Origin: Terriglobia bacterium
GTDB lineage: Bacteria > Acidobacteriota > UBA6911
Direction of reading: 5' to 3'
Length of the DNA stretch: 64,000 nt
Assembly: GCA_020072565.1 (NCBI GenBank)
Contig: JAIQGI010000002.1
Coordinates: 62,001-126,000 of the forward strand
Shown in pieces: positions 1 through 8,179 of the stretch; positions within the stretch are counted from its first letter, which is position 1, and every line of letters begins with the position of its first letter. The position numbers were made by a program, and so were the translations under genes. The notes below the pieces were generated by a model. It was not told where the DNA came from. It ran no database searches and saw nothing but the letters and a program-made list of their open reading frames with translations.

Positions 1-1
1 C

Positions 2-76
2 CTGAAGCCCCAGAACAGCCGGCTCTGGTGGAAAACGGTCCAGGACTGGATCGACCAGTGGACGAAAGCGAAGTGA
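2..76 (+). CDS. C-terminal end of a peptidase-like protein (partial, runs off the left edge)
   Basis: Only the last 24 codons are in the window, ending at a TGA at 74-76. The tail contains WWKTVQDWIDQW followed by a basic end. This resembles the closing helix of S9-family (prolyl oligopeptidase/acylaminoacyl peptidase) alpha/beta hydrolases, in which a final Trp-rich helix carries a WL/DRWL-type ending. The frame stays open to the first base. Identification rests on a very short stretch, so the family is a guess while the presence of a coding end is more likely. Confidence 0.45.
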   Translation: MKPQNSRLWWKTVQDWIDQWTKAK

Positions 77-247
77 CCTTGCACTGCGAAGCAAGCGCTT
101 TCGCCCCGTCTGCAGCGGCGGCCAAAGCGCTTGCCCAGGTCCAATTCGTGTTCTTCGTATCATCTTGTTGCCCGCAGTGTCTGCGCCCCAGTGGCGACCG
201 GCTTCTCTCTTGTCAGCTTATCCGAGTGCTCCTATACTGATTCGGTC

Positions 248-649
248 ATGCCGGCAACGACCCTTATCATATCCACCACCAGGAACAAACAAATCGTCGA
301 TATCACCGGCCCGATTGAGCGCTACCTGGCGACGACAGGTATCCATCAAGGCCTGTGCAACATCTTTGCCGCGCACACCACGGCGTCCCTTACGACGGGC
401 GAAGTAACTGAAGGGACCGACGAAGATCTATCCGAGACCCTGGGGCGCATGATCCCCAAGATCAGTTTCCGCCACGAACACAATCCCACGCACGCTCCGG
501 ATCACATGATTTCGTCGATTCTCGGACCGAGCCTCACCATCCCCTTCCGCGAAGGAAAGCTGAGACTGGGCGCGTGGCAGAGCGTCCTGCTCGTCGAACG
601 GAACGGACCGCGTGAACGCGACCTTGTGGTGACGGTCGTGCCCGCATGA
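248..649 (+). CDS. yjbQ: YjbQ family protein (secondary thiamine-phosphate synthase family)
   Basis: 133 aa, the normal family length. The conserved YjbQ/UPF0047 blocks are present: an early HTTASL segment, the central HEHNPTHAPDHM histidine-rich block, and the C-terminal LGAWQSVLLVERNGPRER signature. Family members have a small trimeric fold with a metal-binding His cluster, and E. coli YjbQ has weak thiamine-phosphate synthase activity; the physiological role is unsettled. The ATG at 248 is chosen because homology begins there; an upstream in-frame start at 131 would add 39 residues unlike the family. It stands alone between the peptidase end and convergent decarboxylase genes. Confidence 0.88.
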   Translation: MPATTLIISTTRNKQIVDITGPIERYLATTGIHQGLCNIFAAHTTASLTTGEVTEGTDEDLSETLGRMIPKISFRHEHNPTHAPDHMISSILGPSLTIPFREGKLRLGAWQSVLLVERNGPRERDLVVTVVPA

Positions 650-854
650 TGCCATCCAGCGAATTTTCAACGAAATTGCTATGCGGTGACGGTATCTCTG
701 TCCCGGGCGCACCGAAGAAGCAGGCGACACCTGCAGCCGGTTTCCTGTTGCCGCATTCCTGACCTGAATTGTTCATGAAGCAGAAGCGCACGCCGTGAAA
801 AGCAACAAAATTGGACGCTGATAAACGCCGGCAGGAGCCTTTGCCGCCCTGCTT

Positions 855-894
855 GCCGACCAAGACCGATCGGTCGGCGGCGGTCGATGTTTTT
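855..894 (+). terminator. Possible terminator downstream of yjbQ
   Basis: GCCGACC (855-861) and GGTCGGC (872-878) form a 7-bp stem around a 10-base loop. A short run of five T lies 11 bases after the stem. The distance to the T run is longer than ideal. Nothing else is evident in the 293-base gap between the convergent genes ending at 649 and 943. Confidence 0.3.
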
Positions 895-942
895 CCGCGT
901 CCAAAAACTGCATTTGGGTCGTACATTCATGAATAATCCCGG

Positions 943-2379
943 CTAAGCTTTCGCAGCTTCACAGATCAATTGGAAAACACGTGTTACCCGATCCATGCCG
1001 GTCTGCAGGTTGCCGATCGCCACGCGCAGGCAGTAGCGCCCCTTCAGCCTGGTATGGGATAAGAATACTTCGCCGCTGGCGTTGACGCGCGCAAGCACAT
1101 CGGCATTCAGATTTTCCAGTGCGTCCTCATCGTTCATGTCCGGGGGATGGACGCGGAAGCACACTACCGAAAAAGGCGAGGGCGCAAGCCGCTCCAGGAC
1201 AGGATGCGCGTCGACCCATGAGGCGAGCATTTGCGCCAGCCGCACATGCTCGCGAATCCGGGCCGCCAGGCCCTCCGTGCCGAAATAGCGGAAAACGAAC
1301 CAGAGCTTGATGGCCCGGAACCGTCTGCCCAGCTGGAAGGAATAGTCCATGAGATCGACGCCGCCGCGGGCATCCGTCTTCAGATATTCAGGCACAAGCG
1401 AAAAGGCATTTCGAAATATCTCCGGCCGGCTGGTGAAGAGCACCGAGCAATCGACCGGCGTAAACAGCCATTTGTGGGGATTCACGACCAGTGAGTCGGC
1501 CCGCTCGCACCCGTGCAGCACCCAGCGGAACTCCGGCGCCACGGCCGAACTCCCCGCGTAGGCGGCATCCACATGAAGCCAGAGGCGGAAGCGACGGCAG
1601 AGAGCTGCAATTTCGGTTACAGGATCTACGGCGGTCGCTGATGTGGTCCCGACAGTCGCCACGACCGCAAACGGATGTCGTCTCTCTGCGAGATCCTTTT
1701 GAATTGCGGCCTCGAGCGCGTCGACCTGCATCCGGAACGCGCTGTCGCCGGGGATGCGCCGAATCCCTTGCATCCCGACGCCCAGTACGAGACCTGCCTT
1801 GTCGACGGAAGAATGCGCCTCCTCTGAGCAGTAGAGAACCAGAGGGGGTTTTCCCGAGAGCCCGTCTTCTCGCACCTGGAGGCCCGTCGCTTCGCGCGCC
1901 GCCGCCAGTGCCACCAGTGTGGAAGTGGAGGCCGTGTCGGTGATCATCCCGAACCATGCGGCAGGAAGGCCGATTGCAGACGCAAACCAGCGCATCACCA
2001 CCTGTTCCAATTCTGTGAGCGCCGGGCAGGTTTTCCAGAGCATGCCGTTGCTGTTGATGGCCCCGCTCACCAGTTCGCCAAGAATGCCGGGAGCGGATCC
2101 CGTGATCCCGAAATAAGCCATGAAACCAGGGTGATTCCAATGAGTTATGCCCGGCAGTATGATCTCCTCAAGATCCTTGAGCCACATCTCGACCGGCTCT
2201 CCGAACCGAGGTGCCTCGGGTGGTAACGCTCTTTCAACCTCTCCTTGAGATATTCTGGACAAAACAGGCATGGAGCCAACGTTTTTTCTGTAGGCGGAAA
2301 CCCACTCAGTGACCCTCGCGAGCGCTGCACGGAATTCCATGTCCGTCATGTCAGCATGATCGGATAGAGCTTGTTCCAT
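943..2379 (-). CDS. Group II pyridoxal-phosphate decarboxylase (aromatic amino acid decarboxylase-like)
   Basis: 478 aa. It belongs to the fold-type I PLP decarboxylases that include aromatic L-amino-acid, glutamate and histidine decarboxylases. Visible hallmarks are EEAHSS (His189, stacks on PLP), HVDAAYAG (Asp271, pairs with the pyridine nitrogen) and NPHKW (Lys303, Schiff-base lysine). The N-terminal region with HWNHPGFMAYF is typical of tyrosine/DOPA/tryptophan decarboxylases, so an aromatic substrate is likely but not proven. The start at 2379 has GGAG six bases upstream; a longer frame to 2478 would run into the ubiD end. It follows the UbiD gene by 73 bases on the same strand and may be co-transcribed. 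Confidence 0.85.
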   Translation of the reverse strand: MEQALSDHADMTDMEFRAALARVTEWVSAYRKNVGSMPVLSRISQGEVERALPPEAPRFGEPVEMWLKDLEEIILPGITHWNHPGFMAYFGITGSAPGILGELVSGAINSNGMLWKTCPALTELEQVVMRWFASAIGLPAAWFGMITDTASTSTLVALAAAREATGLQVREDGLSGKPPLVLYCSEEAHSSVDKAGLVLGVGMQGIRRIPGDSAFRMQVDALEAAIQKDLAERRHPFAVVATVGTTSATAVDPVTEIAALCRRFRLWLHVDAAYAGSSAVAPEFRWVLHGCERADSLVVNPHKWLFTPVDCSVLFTSRPEIFRNAFSLVPEYLKTDARGGVDLMDYSFQLGRRFRAIKLWFVFRYFGTEGLAARIREHVRLAQMLASWVDAHPVLERLAPSPFSVVCFRVHPPDMNDEDALENLNADVLARVNASGEVFLSHTRLKGRYCLRVAIGNLQTGMDRVTRVFQLICEAAKA

Positions 2380-2452
2380 TGATTTCTCCAATTCGATTTC
2401 AAACCTCGAAAGACGCCGCGCGCCGCGGCAGCGACCCACGGCTTGTCTGCTA

Positions 2453-4210
2453 CTAAAAAATTCTGGACCACAATGCATCGATCCGCTTTACGGTCTCGGG
2501 ATCGGGTTCGACCACGGGAGGAAACCAGGGCTTGAGGCGGCAGTCGAACAGGATTGGCGCAGACATGCTGACATGATAGCGCCGCAGTTGCGGGTTGCAT
2601 CCGTAGACGTCGGCGGCGGGTTCGAAGCGGGTAAATACCGTCCACAGAAATGAGGTCTCGTCGCGCACGCATTCAGCGGCATCGTCGACCAGGCACACGA
2701 GGCGAAACGACTCCACCGCTGCCTCCTGGAGCAATTGCTCCGCGGCCCTGTCATTTTCCCGCCATGCCGGACCTTCGACGACCAGAACACCCGGCGCGAA
2801 CACTCTCTGGCGCCTGAAAATGGGATTGCTCAGGTCCGCCCGCAGTTCCGGCGCGAGCCCGTAGCGCTTGTCGCCCAGACCCATCAGAACTGCCTTGCTC
2901 CCTTCATTCAGGGTCCGCGACGTGTAATCCAGAGTATCCTGCGAGACGTGGGATAAGATAAAGAGGTCGCTGGCGAAATCGGCCCGTTCGAGAATATGAA
3001 CCAGCAGGGGGCGGAATTCCTTGAGCGGAAGCCGCGCATCAGTGACCATCAGAAACTTGGTCAGGGAGAGCTGGCCCTCACCTAGAATCCGCATCGCTGC
3101 CATGAACGCTTCCTTGCGGTACCGTTCACGCACGACCGCTGCGGCAAGGGGGTGCATGCCGGCCTCGTCATATGCCCAGACGGCAATCACGCCATTCATG
3201 ACCAACGGGTACATGGGTGCAAAGAGCTCCTGCAGGAATTCACCGATATAATGATCTTCCTGCGGCGGGCGCCCCACGACCGTGGCCGGGAATACGGCGT
3301 CCTTGCGGTGATAAATCCGCTCGACTTCGAGAACCGGGAACTCATGGGCGAGCGAATAGCAGCCGTAGTGGTCGCCGAAGGGCCCCTCGAGGCGGCGTAT
3401 CAGCGGCGGTATTTTACCGACCAGGAGAAAGTCAGCCTCGGCCACGATCGGCAGTGGGCTGAAAGCCGGATCGTTCACGGTTGCGATGCGGCCGCCCTGG
3501 AGAAGGGAAGCCAGAATGAGCTCGGGGACATTTTCGGGGAGGGGAGCGACCGCGGACATGATGAGGGCAGGCGGTCCTCCGAGAAACAGGTTGACCGGGA
3601 GGGCTTGGCCTTGGCGCTCAGCTTCGTGGTAGTGAAAGCCGCCTCCGCGGTGAATCTGAAAATGCATGCCGGCGGTCCGGTCATCATAGATCTGGTTGCG
3701 ATACATCCCGAGGTTGGCTTTTCCTGTGATCGGGTCCTCGGTGTACACGAGCGGCAGCGTCAGGAAAGGGCCGCCGTCGTGCGGCCAGCATTGTATCTGG
3801 GGGAGTGCGCGCAATCGGACCGGCTCGATGCTGCGTTCCAGCACGGGGCCGGTCCGCCGCGTCCTCGTTCCCGATCTCAGGCTCAATTTCAGCAGATCGC
3901 GAAAATGCCATAAACTGGAGGGTTTCGGCGGCATGAGCATTTCAGCTGCTTCGACGATTCTGCGGACAAACTTCTGCGGGTCGGTGCCGAAGGCGAGTTC
4001 GATGCGCCTCCGGGTACCGAACAGGTTGGTGGCGACAGGGAATTGAGAACGCGCCACGCGGGTGAAAAGAAGCGCGGGCCCCTGGCGCGCCACAGTCCGG
4101 CGTTGGATTTCCGCCAATTCCAGGTGCGGATCGACCGTCTCCTCGATGATGCGAAGTTCGCCTTCGCGCCGGAGCGTATCGAGAAAACTCCCGAGATTGA
4201 TGTGTTTCAT
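2453..4210 (-). CDS. UbiD family (prenylated-FMN dependent) decarboxylase
   Basis: 585 aa, full length for the family. UbiD enzymes reversibly decarboxylate aromatic or alpha,beta-unsaturated acids using prenyl-FMN made by UbiX. Recognisable blocks are LGMYRNQIYDD, the GMHFQIHRGGGFHYHEA segment and EGPFGDHYGCYS, which match the conserved cofactor and substrate regions. No ubiX partner lies in the window. The family covers ubiquinone/menaquinone precursor decarboxylation and aromatic acid catabolism; with a futalosine-pathway mqnA at 28.7 kb a role in menaquinone maturation (MqnP/MqnL-type step) is possible but cannot be settled here. No clear ribosome site precedes 4210, so the exact start is uncertain. 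Confidence 0.85.
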   Translation of the reverse strand: MKHINLGSFLDTLRREGELRIIEETVDPHLELAEIQRRTVARQGPALLFTRVARSQFPVATNLFGTRRRIELAFGTDPQKFVRRIVEAAEMLMPPKPSSLWHFRDLLKLSLRSGTRTRRTGPVLERSIEPVRLRALPQIQCWPHDGGPFLTLPLVYTEDPITGKANLGMYRNQIYDDRTAGMHFQIHRGGGFHYHEAERQGQALPVNLFLGGPPALIMSAVAPLPENVPELILASLLQGGRIATVNDPAFSPLPIVAEADFLLVGKIPPLIRRLEGPFGDHYGCYSLAHEFPVLEVERIYHRKDAVFPATVVGRPPQEDHYIGEFLQELFAPMYPLVMNGVIAVWAYDEAGMHPLAAAVVRERYRKEAFMAAMRILGEGQLSLTKFLMVTDARLPLKEFRPLLVHILERADFASDLFILSHVSQDTLDYTSRTLNEGSKAVLMGLGDKRYGLAPELRADLSNPIFRRQRVFAPGVLVVEGPAWRENDRAAEQLLQEAAVESFRLVCLVDDAAECVRDETSFLWTVFTRFEPAADVYGCNPQLRRYHVSMSAPILFDCRLKPWFPPVVEPDPETVKRIDALWSRIF

Positions 4211-4244
4211 GCCGTCGTTTTCCGCATGCAGGATACACTTACAG

Positions 4245-4277
4245 AAACCACGAATTACACGAAAATTCTCTCGTGTA
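4245..4277. repeat. Short degenerate repeat relic with a dyad, between pgl and ubiD
   Basis: The 75-base gap holds AACCACGAATTACACGAAAA, a motif resembling the short ACACGAATT-type dispersed repeats I recall from many environmental bacterial genomes. TACACGA (4256-4262) and TCGTGTA (4271-4277) form a 7-bp stem with an 8-base loop, which could act as a weak processing or pausing site between the two leftward genes. Confidence 0.35.
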
Positions 4278-4285
4278 CTTTATGA

Positions 4286-5014
4286 TCAGGGTTCCTGGCG
4301 GAGCAGCGATGCGGCGGCGCTATCTACCATCCAGGTCAGCGCTCCTTCAGCGGGCTTGATTCTTCTGGCAGGATAATCGCAAGCCGGGTCCTCCAGGACT
4401 CTCTTCAGGGCGTGAGCCTTGGCCTGCCCCGCGGCCAGAAAGATCACACGGCGGGCGGCATTCAGAAGCCGCGGCGTCATCGAGATGCGTCGGAAGGGCG
4501 GATGCGGGCTATGGTTGGCGATGACCAGCCTGCTCTCGTCCCAGCGCGTACCCGGGAACAGCGAGGCGGTATGGCCATCGTCACCCATGCCCAGAAGCAC
4601 GAGGTCGAAACTTGGGAGACCCGGCGCGGCGAAGCTCTTCAGGATCTCTTCTTCATAGAGCCGCGCCGCATCTTCGCTGTTTTCCAACTCGGCCGGGATT
4701 CTGTGAATATTCCTGTCCGGGAGGGAGAGCCGGGAGAGCAGGGACTCTCGTGCCATGCGGAAGTTGCTCGCCTCGTTGTCGGGCGGGACGCAGCGCTCAT
4801 CGCCCCAGAAGAATTCGACGGCGCTCCAATTCTGAAACGCGCAGGACGTGCCCAGGAGTTCATACACCCCTCGTGGTGTGGTGCCTCCTGCCAGAACAAA
4901 GGTCAGCTTCGGGTGCTCGCGCAGGCCGGCCTGCAACACCTGAGTCACGGCCTCTGCAGCCGCACGGAACAGCGATTTCGGATCCGGGTAGATCTTGAGC
5001 TCGAGTTCCGACAT
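4286..5014 (-). CDS. pgl: 6-phosphogluconolactonase
   Basis: 242 aa. It hydrolyses 6-phosphogluconolactone, the second oxidative pentose phosphate step. Conserved blocks are VLAGGTTPRGVYELL near the N-terminus, WGDERCVPPDNEASNF in the middle and LLGMGDDGHTASLFPGT, which carries the catalytic region of the NagB/RpiA-like fold. AGGGGA lies about seven bases before the ATG at 5014. It follows opcA by 11 bases and zwf on the same strand, so the three form one operon for the oxidative branch and NADPH supply. Confidence 0.95.
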   Translation of the reverse strand: MSELELKIYPDPKSLFRAAAEAVTQVLQAGLREHPKLTFVLAGGTTPRGVYELLGTSCAFQNWSAVEFFWGDERCVPPDNEASNFRMARESLLSRLSLPDRNIHRIPAELENSEDAARLYEEEILKSFAAPGLPSFDLVLLGMGDDGHTASLFPGTRWDESRLVIANHSPHPPFRRISMTPRLLNAARRVIFLAAGQAKAHALKRVLEDPACDYPARRIKPAEGALTWMVDSAAASLLRQEP

Positions 5015-5025
5015 GGGCTTGTCCC

Positions 5026-6165
5026 CTAGCGCAAGCTCGTCTCGAGTGCCGACGCTGCTGCGAGCGCGGCCTGAAATCCCGTATCCTCACCCGGCAGCGA
5101 GAGCTCACCGACGAGCAGATCTGCTTCCGCCGTCGACAGACAGGGAACCGTGTGCATGACCGGCTTTGCCGCAGGTCCGGTTGCGGTTGCGGTCATGCAC
5201 GCTTGCTCGCGGTTCTCGGACACCGAAAACAGGTTGCCACTGCGGGTCCGGAGCGTGACCGCCCCGATGACGCCCTGGGTTGAGCCCGCGGGCGAGGATG
5301 TAAAGCGAATCAATATATCGCCGTCAGGGCCGGCCATGCGTGAGATCCATTCGCCGTGCCTCTGCTCCGCCGTGGCCGTCCGCCACGAGAGCCTCGAGGC
5401 CAGCCAGCCGGCAAGCAGCAGGGCGATTTTAGGAATGCCGCCACGGGGTGACACAACGCATTGGATCTCCACCTCGGTCAACTCCTTGAGGAGGCTTCTC
5501 GAGGCCTGCGTGTCGAAAAACTGAGCGATGAGGTCGCGCCAGGCGGTCAGCCGCGACCATGCCAGATCGCGAATTGCGATTCGCCGTGGCGCCGGAGCAA
5601 GAATCCCCAGTTGTTGCCCGCCATTGTGGATTTCGGCAGGCGACTGCTCTGAATCCACGATTAGGAGGTCCGCGAGTCGAATCAGTGCCTCGACAAAATC
5701 CCTGTCGGCGATTCTGGGGGAGCGCCAGTAGAGGAACACCGGCAGGTCCGGTACCAGAAGGGAAGCCAGAGTGTCGGCCAGACCCCCGGCCGCTTCTCGC
5801 CTTACCCCGATGGTAATAACCTCACTGCACACTTGCGGCCCTCCGCCTGACTGGCGCCTGCACTGAACGCGAATCCATCCCCGCATGGGGGGCGAATCCG
5901 GCTCCGCATCCTGCAACCCCTGGAAGGCGACAAGTGAACGGCAGGGATGCCATTCCGCGACATCGGCGAGCACAGGGGGCAGAGCTTCGGCCTCTGCCTG
6001 GCCGGACACGACGACCATGAGATTGCAGGAACAGGCTCGGATGGTCGCGGTCTCACCGGCTCGCTGCGAAGCGGTTCCCCAGAATTCCGTCAACTCGCGC
6101 TCGATAGCGCTCAGATCGGCACCCAGTGGTATGCCCAGATTTGCCACGGTTTCGGAATCATGCAT
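5026..6165 (-). CDS. opcA: Glucose-6-phosphate dehydrogenase assembly protein OpcA
   Basis: 379 aa. OpcA is needed for G6PDH assembly and activity in cyanobacteria and actinobacteria. The typical SLLVPDLPVFLYWR stretch is present near the middle, together with the following DLLIVDS segment. The position between zwf and pgl is the usual one for this protein. GGAG lies eight bases before the ATG at 6165. In cyanobacteria OpcA responds to thioredoxin; I see no obvious equivalent here beyond a few scattered Cys residues. Confidence 0.9.
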   Translation of the reverse strand: MHDSETVANLGIPLGADLSAIERELTEFWGTASQRAGETATIRACSCNLMVVVSGQAEAEALPPVLADVAEWHPCRSLVAFQGLQDAEPDSPPMRGWIRVQCRRQSGGGPQVCSEVITIGVRREAAGGLADTLASLLVPDLPVFLYWRSPRIADRDFVEALIRLADLLIVDSEQSPAEIHNGGQQLGILAPAPRRIAIRDLAWSRLTAWRDLIAQFFDTQASRSLLKELTEVEIQCVVSPRGGIPKIALLLAGWLASRLSWRTATAEQRHGEWISRMAGPDGDILIRFTSSPAGSTQGVIGAVTLRTRSGNLFSVSENREQACMTATATGPAAKPVMHTVPCLSTAEADLLVGELSLPGEDTGFQAALAAASALETSLR

Positions 6166-6195
6166 GCTTTCAACTCCGTGCGTCAGACGCGGCTC

Positions 6196-7728
6196 TCACA
6201 GCAGCCGCCAGCGCCTGTGCTCGCGCTCCAGAAGGAAGTCGGCTTCCGGCGGCCCCCACGACCCGGAGGCATAGGTCGGAATTACGGCGGGGCGGTGTGA
6301 CGACCAGACATCGAGAAAAGGCTGGACCAGTGACCAGGCCGCCTCAACCGAATCCGCGCGGTTGAACAGGGTCGGATCACCGAGCATGCAATCGAGCAGC
6401 AACCGTTCGTAAGCGCTCGCCAAATGAATGCCGAAGGTGCTGCCGTAGCGGAAATCCATATTCACCGGCTGGATGTTCACGGATTGTCCCGGCAGCTTGG
6501 CGACAAACTTGAGAGTGATTCCCTCATTGGGTTGGATGCGCAGAGCAAGCACGTTCGCACCCAAGTCCGCGACCGGGGACTGGCGGAAAATGAAGTGAGG
6601 AGTCCGCCGGAACAGGATTGCGATCTCGGTGACTTGCTTGGCGAGGTTTTTCCCGGTCCGCACGTAGAAGGGCACATCCGCCCAGCGCCAGTTGTCGATG
6701 GTAAAACGGATCGCGGCAAAGGTCTCGGTGCCCGACTGGGGGGACACATTCGTCTCTTCCTGGTATCCGGCGGTCGGCTTGCCGGCGATGAATCCAGGTC
6801 CGTACTGCGCGCGCACCGATACTTTCTCCACCTCGTCGGCTGATGTCGGATGGATGGATCGCAACACCTTCGCCTTCTCATCCCGGACAGTATTGGGGGC
6901 AAAATCGGGCGGCGGCTCCATGGCGACGAGCGTCAGCAGCTGCATGACATGGTTTTGGATCATGTCGCGCAACGCGCCGGCCTCCTCATAGTAGCTTCCC
7001 CGTGTGCCCACGCCGATGTTCTCTGCGGCCGTGATCTGCACGCTGTCCACATACTGGCGGTTCCAGATGGGTTCGAATATGCCGTTCGCAAAGCGAAGCA
7101 CGAGGATGTTCTGCACCGTTTCCTTGCCCAGGTAATGGTCGATGCGATATGCCTGGTCTTCCCGAAAGTGGGCGACCACCACTTTGTTGAGCGCCAGAGC
7201 CGATTCGAGGTCACGACCGAAAGGCTTCTCTATGATAATGCGCGTCCACGCGCCGCCGTCGGTGTGTTCGCGCGCCAGTCCGGCAGCTCCCAGGTTTTGA
7301 ATGATGCCCACATAATCACTGGGGGCCGTGGCGAGGTAGTAGATCCGGTTGCCGCCGGTGCCGCGCTGGACATCATACTCGGCCAGCGCTTTCTTGATCT
7401 CTTGGTAGGTTTCGGGACCATGGTAATCGGCCGAGAGGTAGTGGATGCCGCGCGCAAAAGCCTCCCACGCCGACGCTTCCAAGGGGGCACCGGACTCGGC
7501 GAGCGCCTGGCGTAGCTTCTCGCGGTACTGGTCATCGCCGAGCGGAGAGCGGGAAAGCGCCAGGATCGTGAAGCCGCCCGGAATCGCACGTCCCTGCGAG
7601 AGATTGTAGAGGGCGGGGACAAGCTTGCGCCTGGTGAGATCGCCGGATCCGCCGAAGATGACCATCACGCACGGTTCAGGACTGCGGCTCATGCGCCCGC
7701 CGTGCCTTAGGGGATTCTCATCGTCCAC
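6196..7728 (-). CDS. zwf: Glucose-6-phosphate 1-dehydrogenase
   Basis: 510 aa. It oxidises glucose 6-phosphate to the lactone with NADP+ or NAD+. The N-terminal dinucleotide motif IFGGSGDLTRRKL, EKPFGRDLESA, the active-site RIDHYLGKETVQNIL and the late VRTGKNLAKQ are all intact. A GTG at 7728 is the chosen start because GAGAGG lies eight bases upstream; TTG at 7734 and ATG at 7692 are alternatives. First gene of the zwf-opcA-pgl operon. Confidence 0.95.
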   Translation of the reverse strand: MDDENPLRHGGRMSRSPEPCVMVIFGGSGDLTRRKLVPALYNLSQGRAIPGGFTILALSRSPLGDDQYREKLRQALAESGAPLEASAWEAFARGIHYLSADYHGPETYQEIKKALAEYDVQRGTGGNRIYYLATAPSDYVGIIQNLGAAGLAREHTDGGAWTRIIIEKPFGRDLESALALNKVVVAHFREDQAYRIDHYLGKETVQNILVLRFANGIFEPIWNRQYVDSVQITAAENIGVGTRGSYYEEAGALRDMIQNHVMQLLTLVAMEPPPDFAPNTVRDEKAKVLRSIHPTSADEVEKVSVRAQYGPGFIAGKPTAGYQEETNVSPQSGTETFAAIRFTIDNWRWADVPFYVRTGKNLAKQVTEIAILFRRTPHFIFRQSPVADLGANVLALRIQPNEGITLKFVAKLPGQSVNIQPVNMDFRYGSTFGIHLASAYERLLLDCMLGDPTLFNRADSVEAAWSLVQPFLDVWSSHRPAVIPTYASGSWGPPEADFLLEREHRRWRLL

Positions 7729-7770
7729 GGCCAAAACCTCTCCATTGAGTTTCGCAGTGAGGGATAGGGT

Positions 7771-7980
7771 TTAGCGGGTCGGGGCCGGCATTTTCCTGGC
7801 AACACCCAGCTTGTTGAGAATGTCCTCCATCAAACACCACTTTGTCAGCGACGACTGAAGCAGGTTGACGCCCACAAAAACCGTGAACCACAACCAGTTG
7901 GGATTGACCCAGTGCGCCAACGCCAGGCTGATGAGGACGAAAGTTCCTGCAATCATTCGAATCCACCGTTCCATACTCAT
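7771..7980 (-). CDS. Small DUF2892/YgaP-like membrane protein
   Basis: 69 aa with two hydrophobic segments: one around FVLISLALAHWV and one around WLWFTVFVGVNLLQSSL. A polar end carrying MEDILNKLGV follows. This is the layout of the DUF2892 (YgaP transmembrane) family, which often occurs alone or fused to rhodanese domains; function unknown. AGGAG lies eight bases upstream of the ATG. It sits at the tail of the RND efflux operon, 53 bases after the uspA-like remnant. Confidence 0.75.
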   Translation of the reverse strand: MSMERWIRMIAGTFVLISLALAHWVNPNWLWFTVFVGVNLLQSSLTKWCLMEDILNKLGVARKMPAPTR

Positions 7981-8033
7981 TGTCCGTCTCCTCCCACCTT
8001 CAAATTAATATTGCTCTGCCATGCCAGCCGTGA

Positions 8034-8166
8034 TCAAGTCTTTGGTACCACCATGATGGGGACGGGCGCGGCCCGCATCACCCGTTGGCTTCTGCACCGC
8101 TGAAGAAGCAGCGCTCATGTCGGTTGGAATGAGAATCTTTCGGGGCGGAAATGCATGCGCTTTCAT
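8034..8166 (-). pseudogene. Universal stress protein (UspA-like) gene with its middle deleted
   Basis: Reading leftward from an ATG at 8166, preceded by a good GAGGAG site, the frame opens with KAHAFPPRKILIPTDMSAAS. That is a UspA beta1 start. After about 23 residues it leaves homology. In the +1 frame the last 20 codons read RSQRVMRAAPVPIMVVPKT and end at TGA 8034-8036; this is the conserved UspA C-terminus, the VPIMVV strand. About 100 residues between the two ends, including the ATP-binding G-2x-G-9x-G region, are missing. A translated product would be about 65 aa of mixed sequence. It starts 13 bases after the RND pump stop, so it was part of that operon. Confidence 0.72.
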
Positions 8167-8179
8167 ATCTGGGCTCCTC

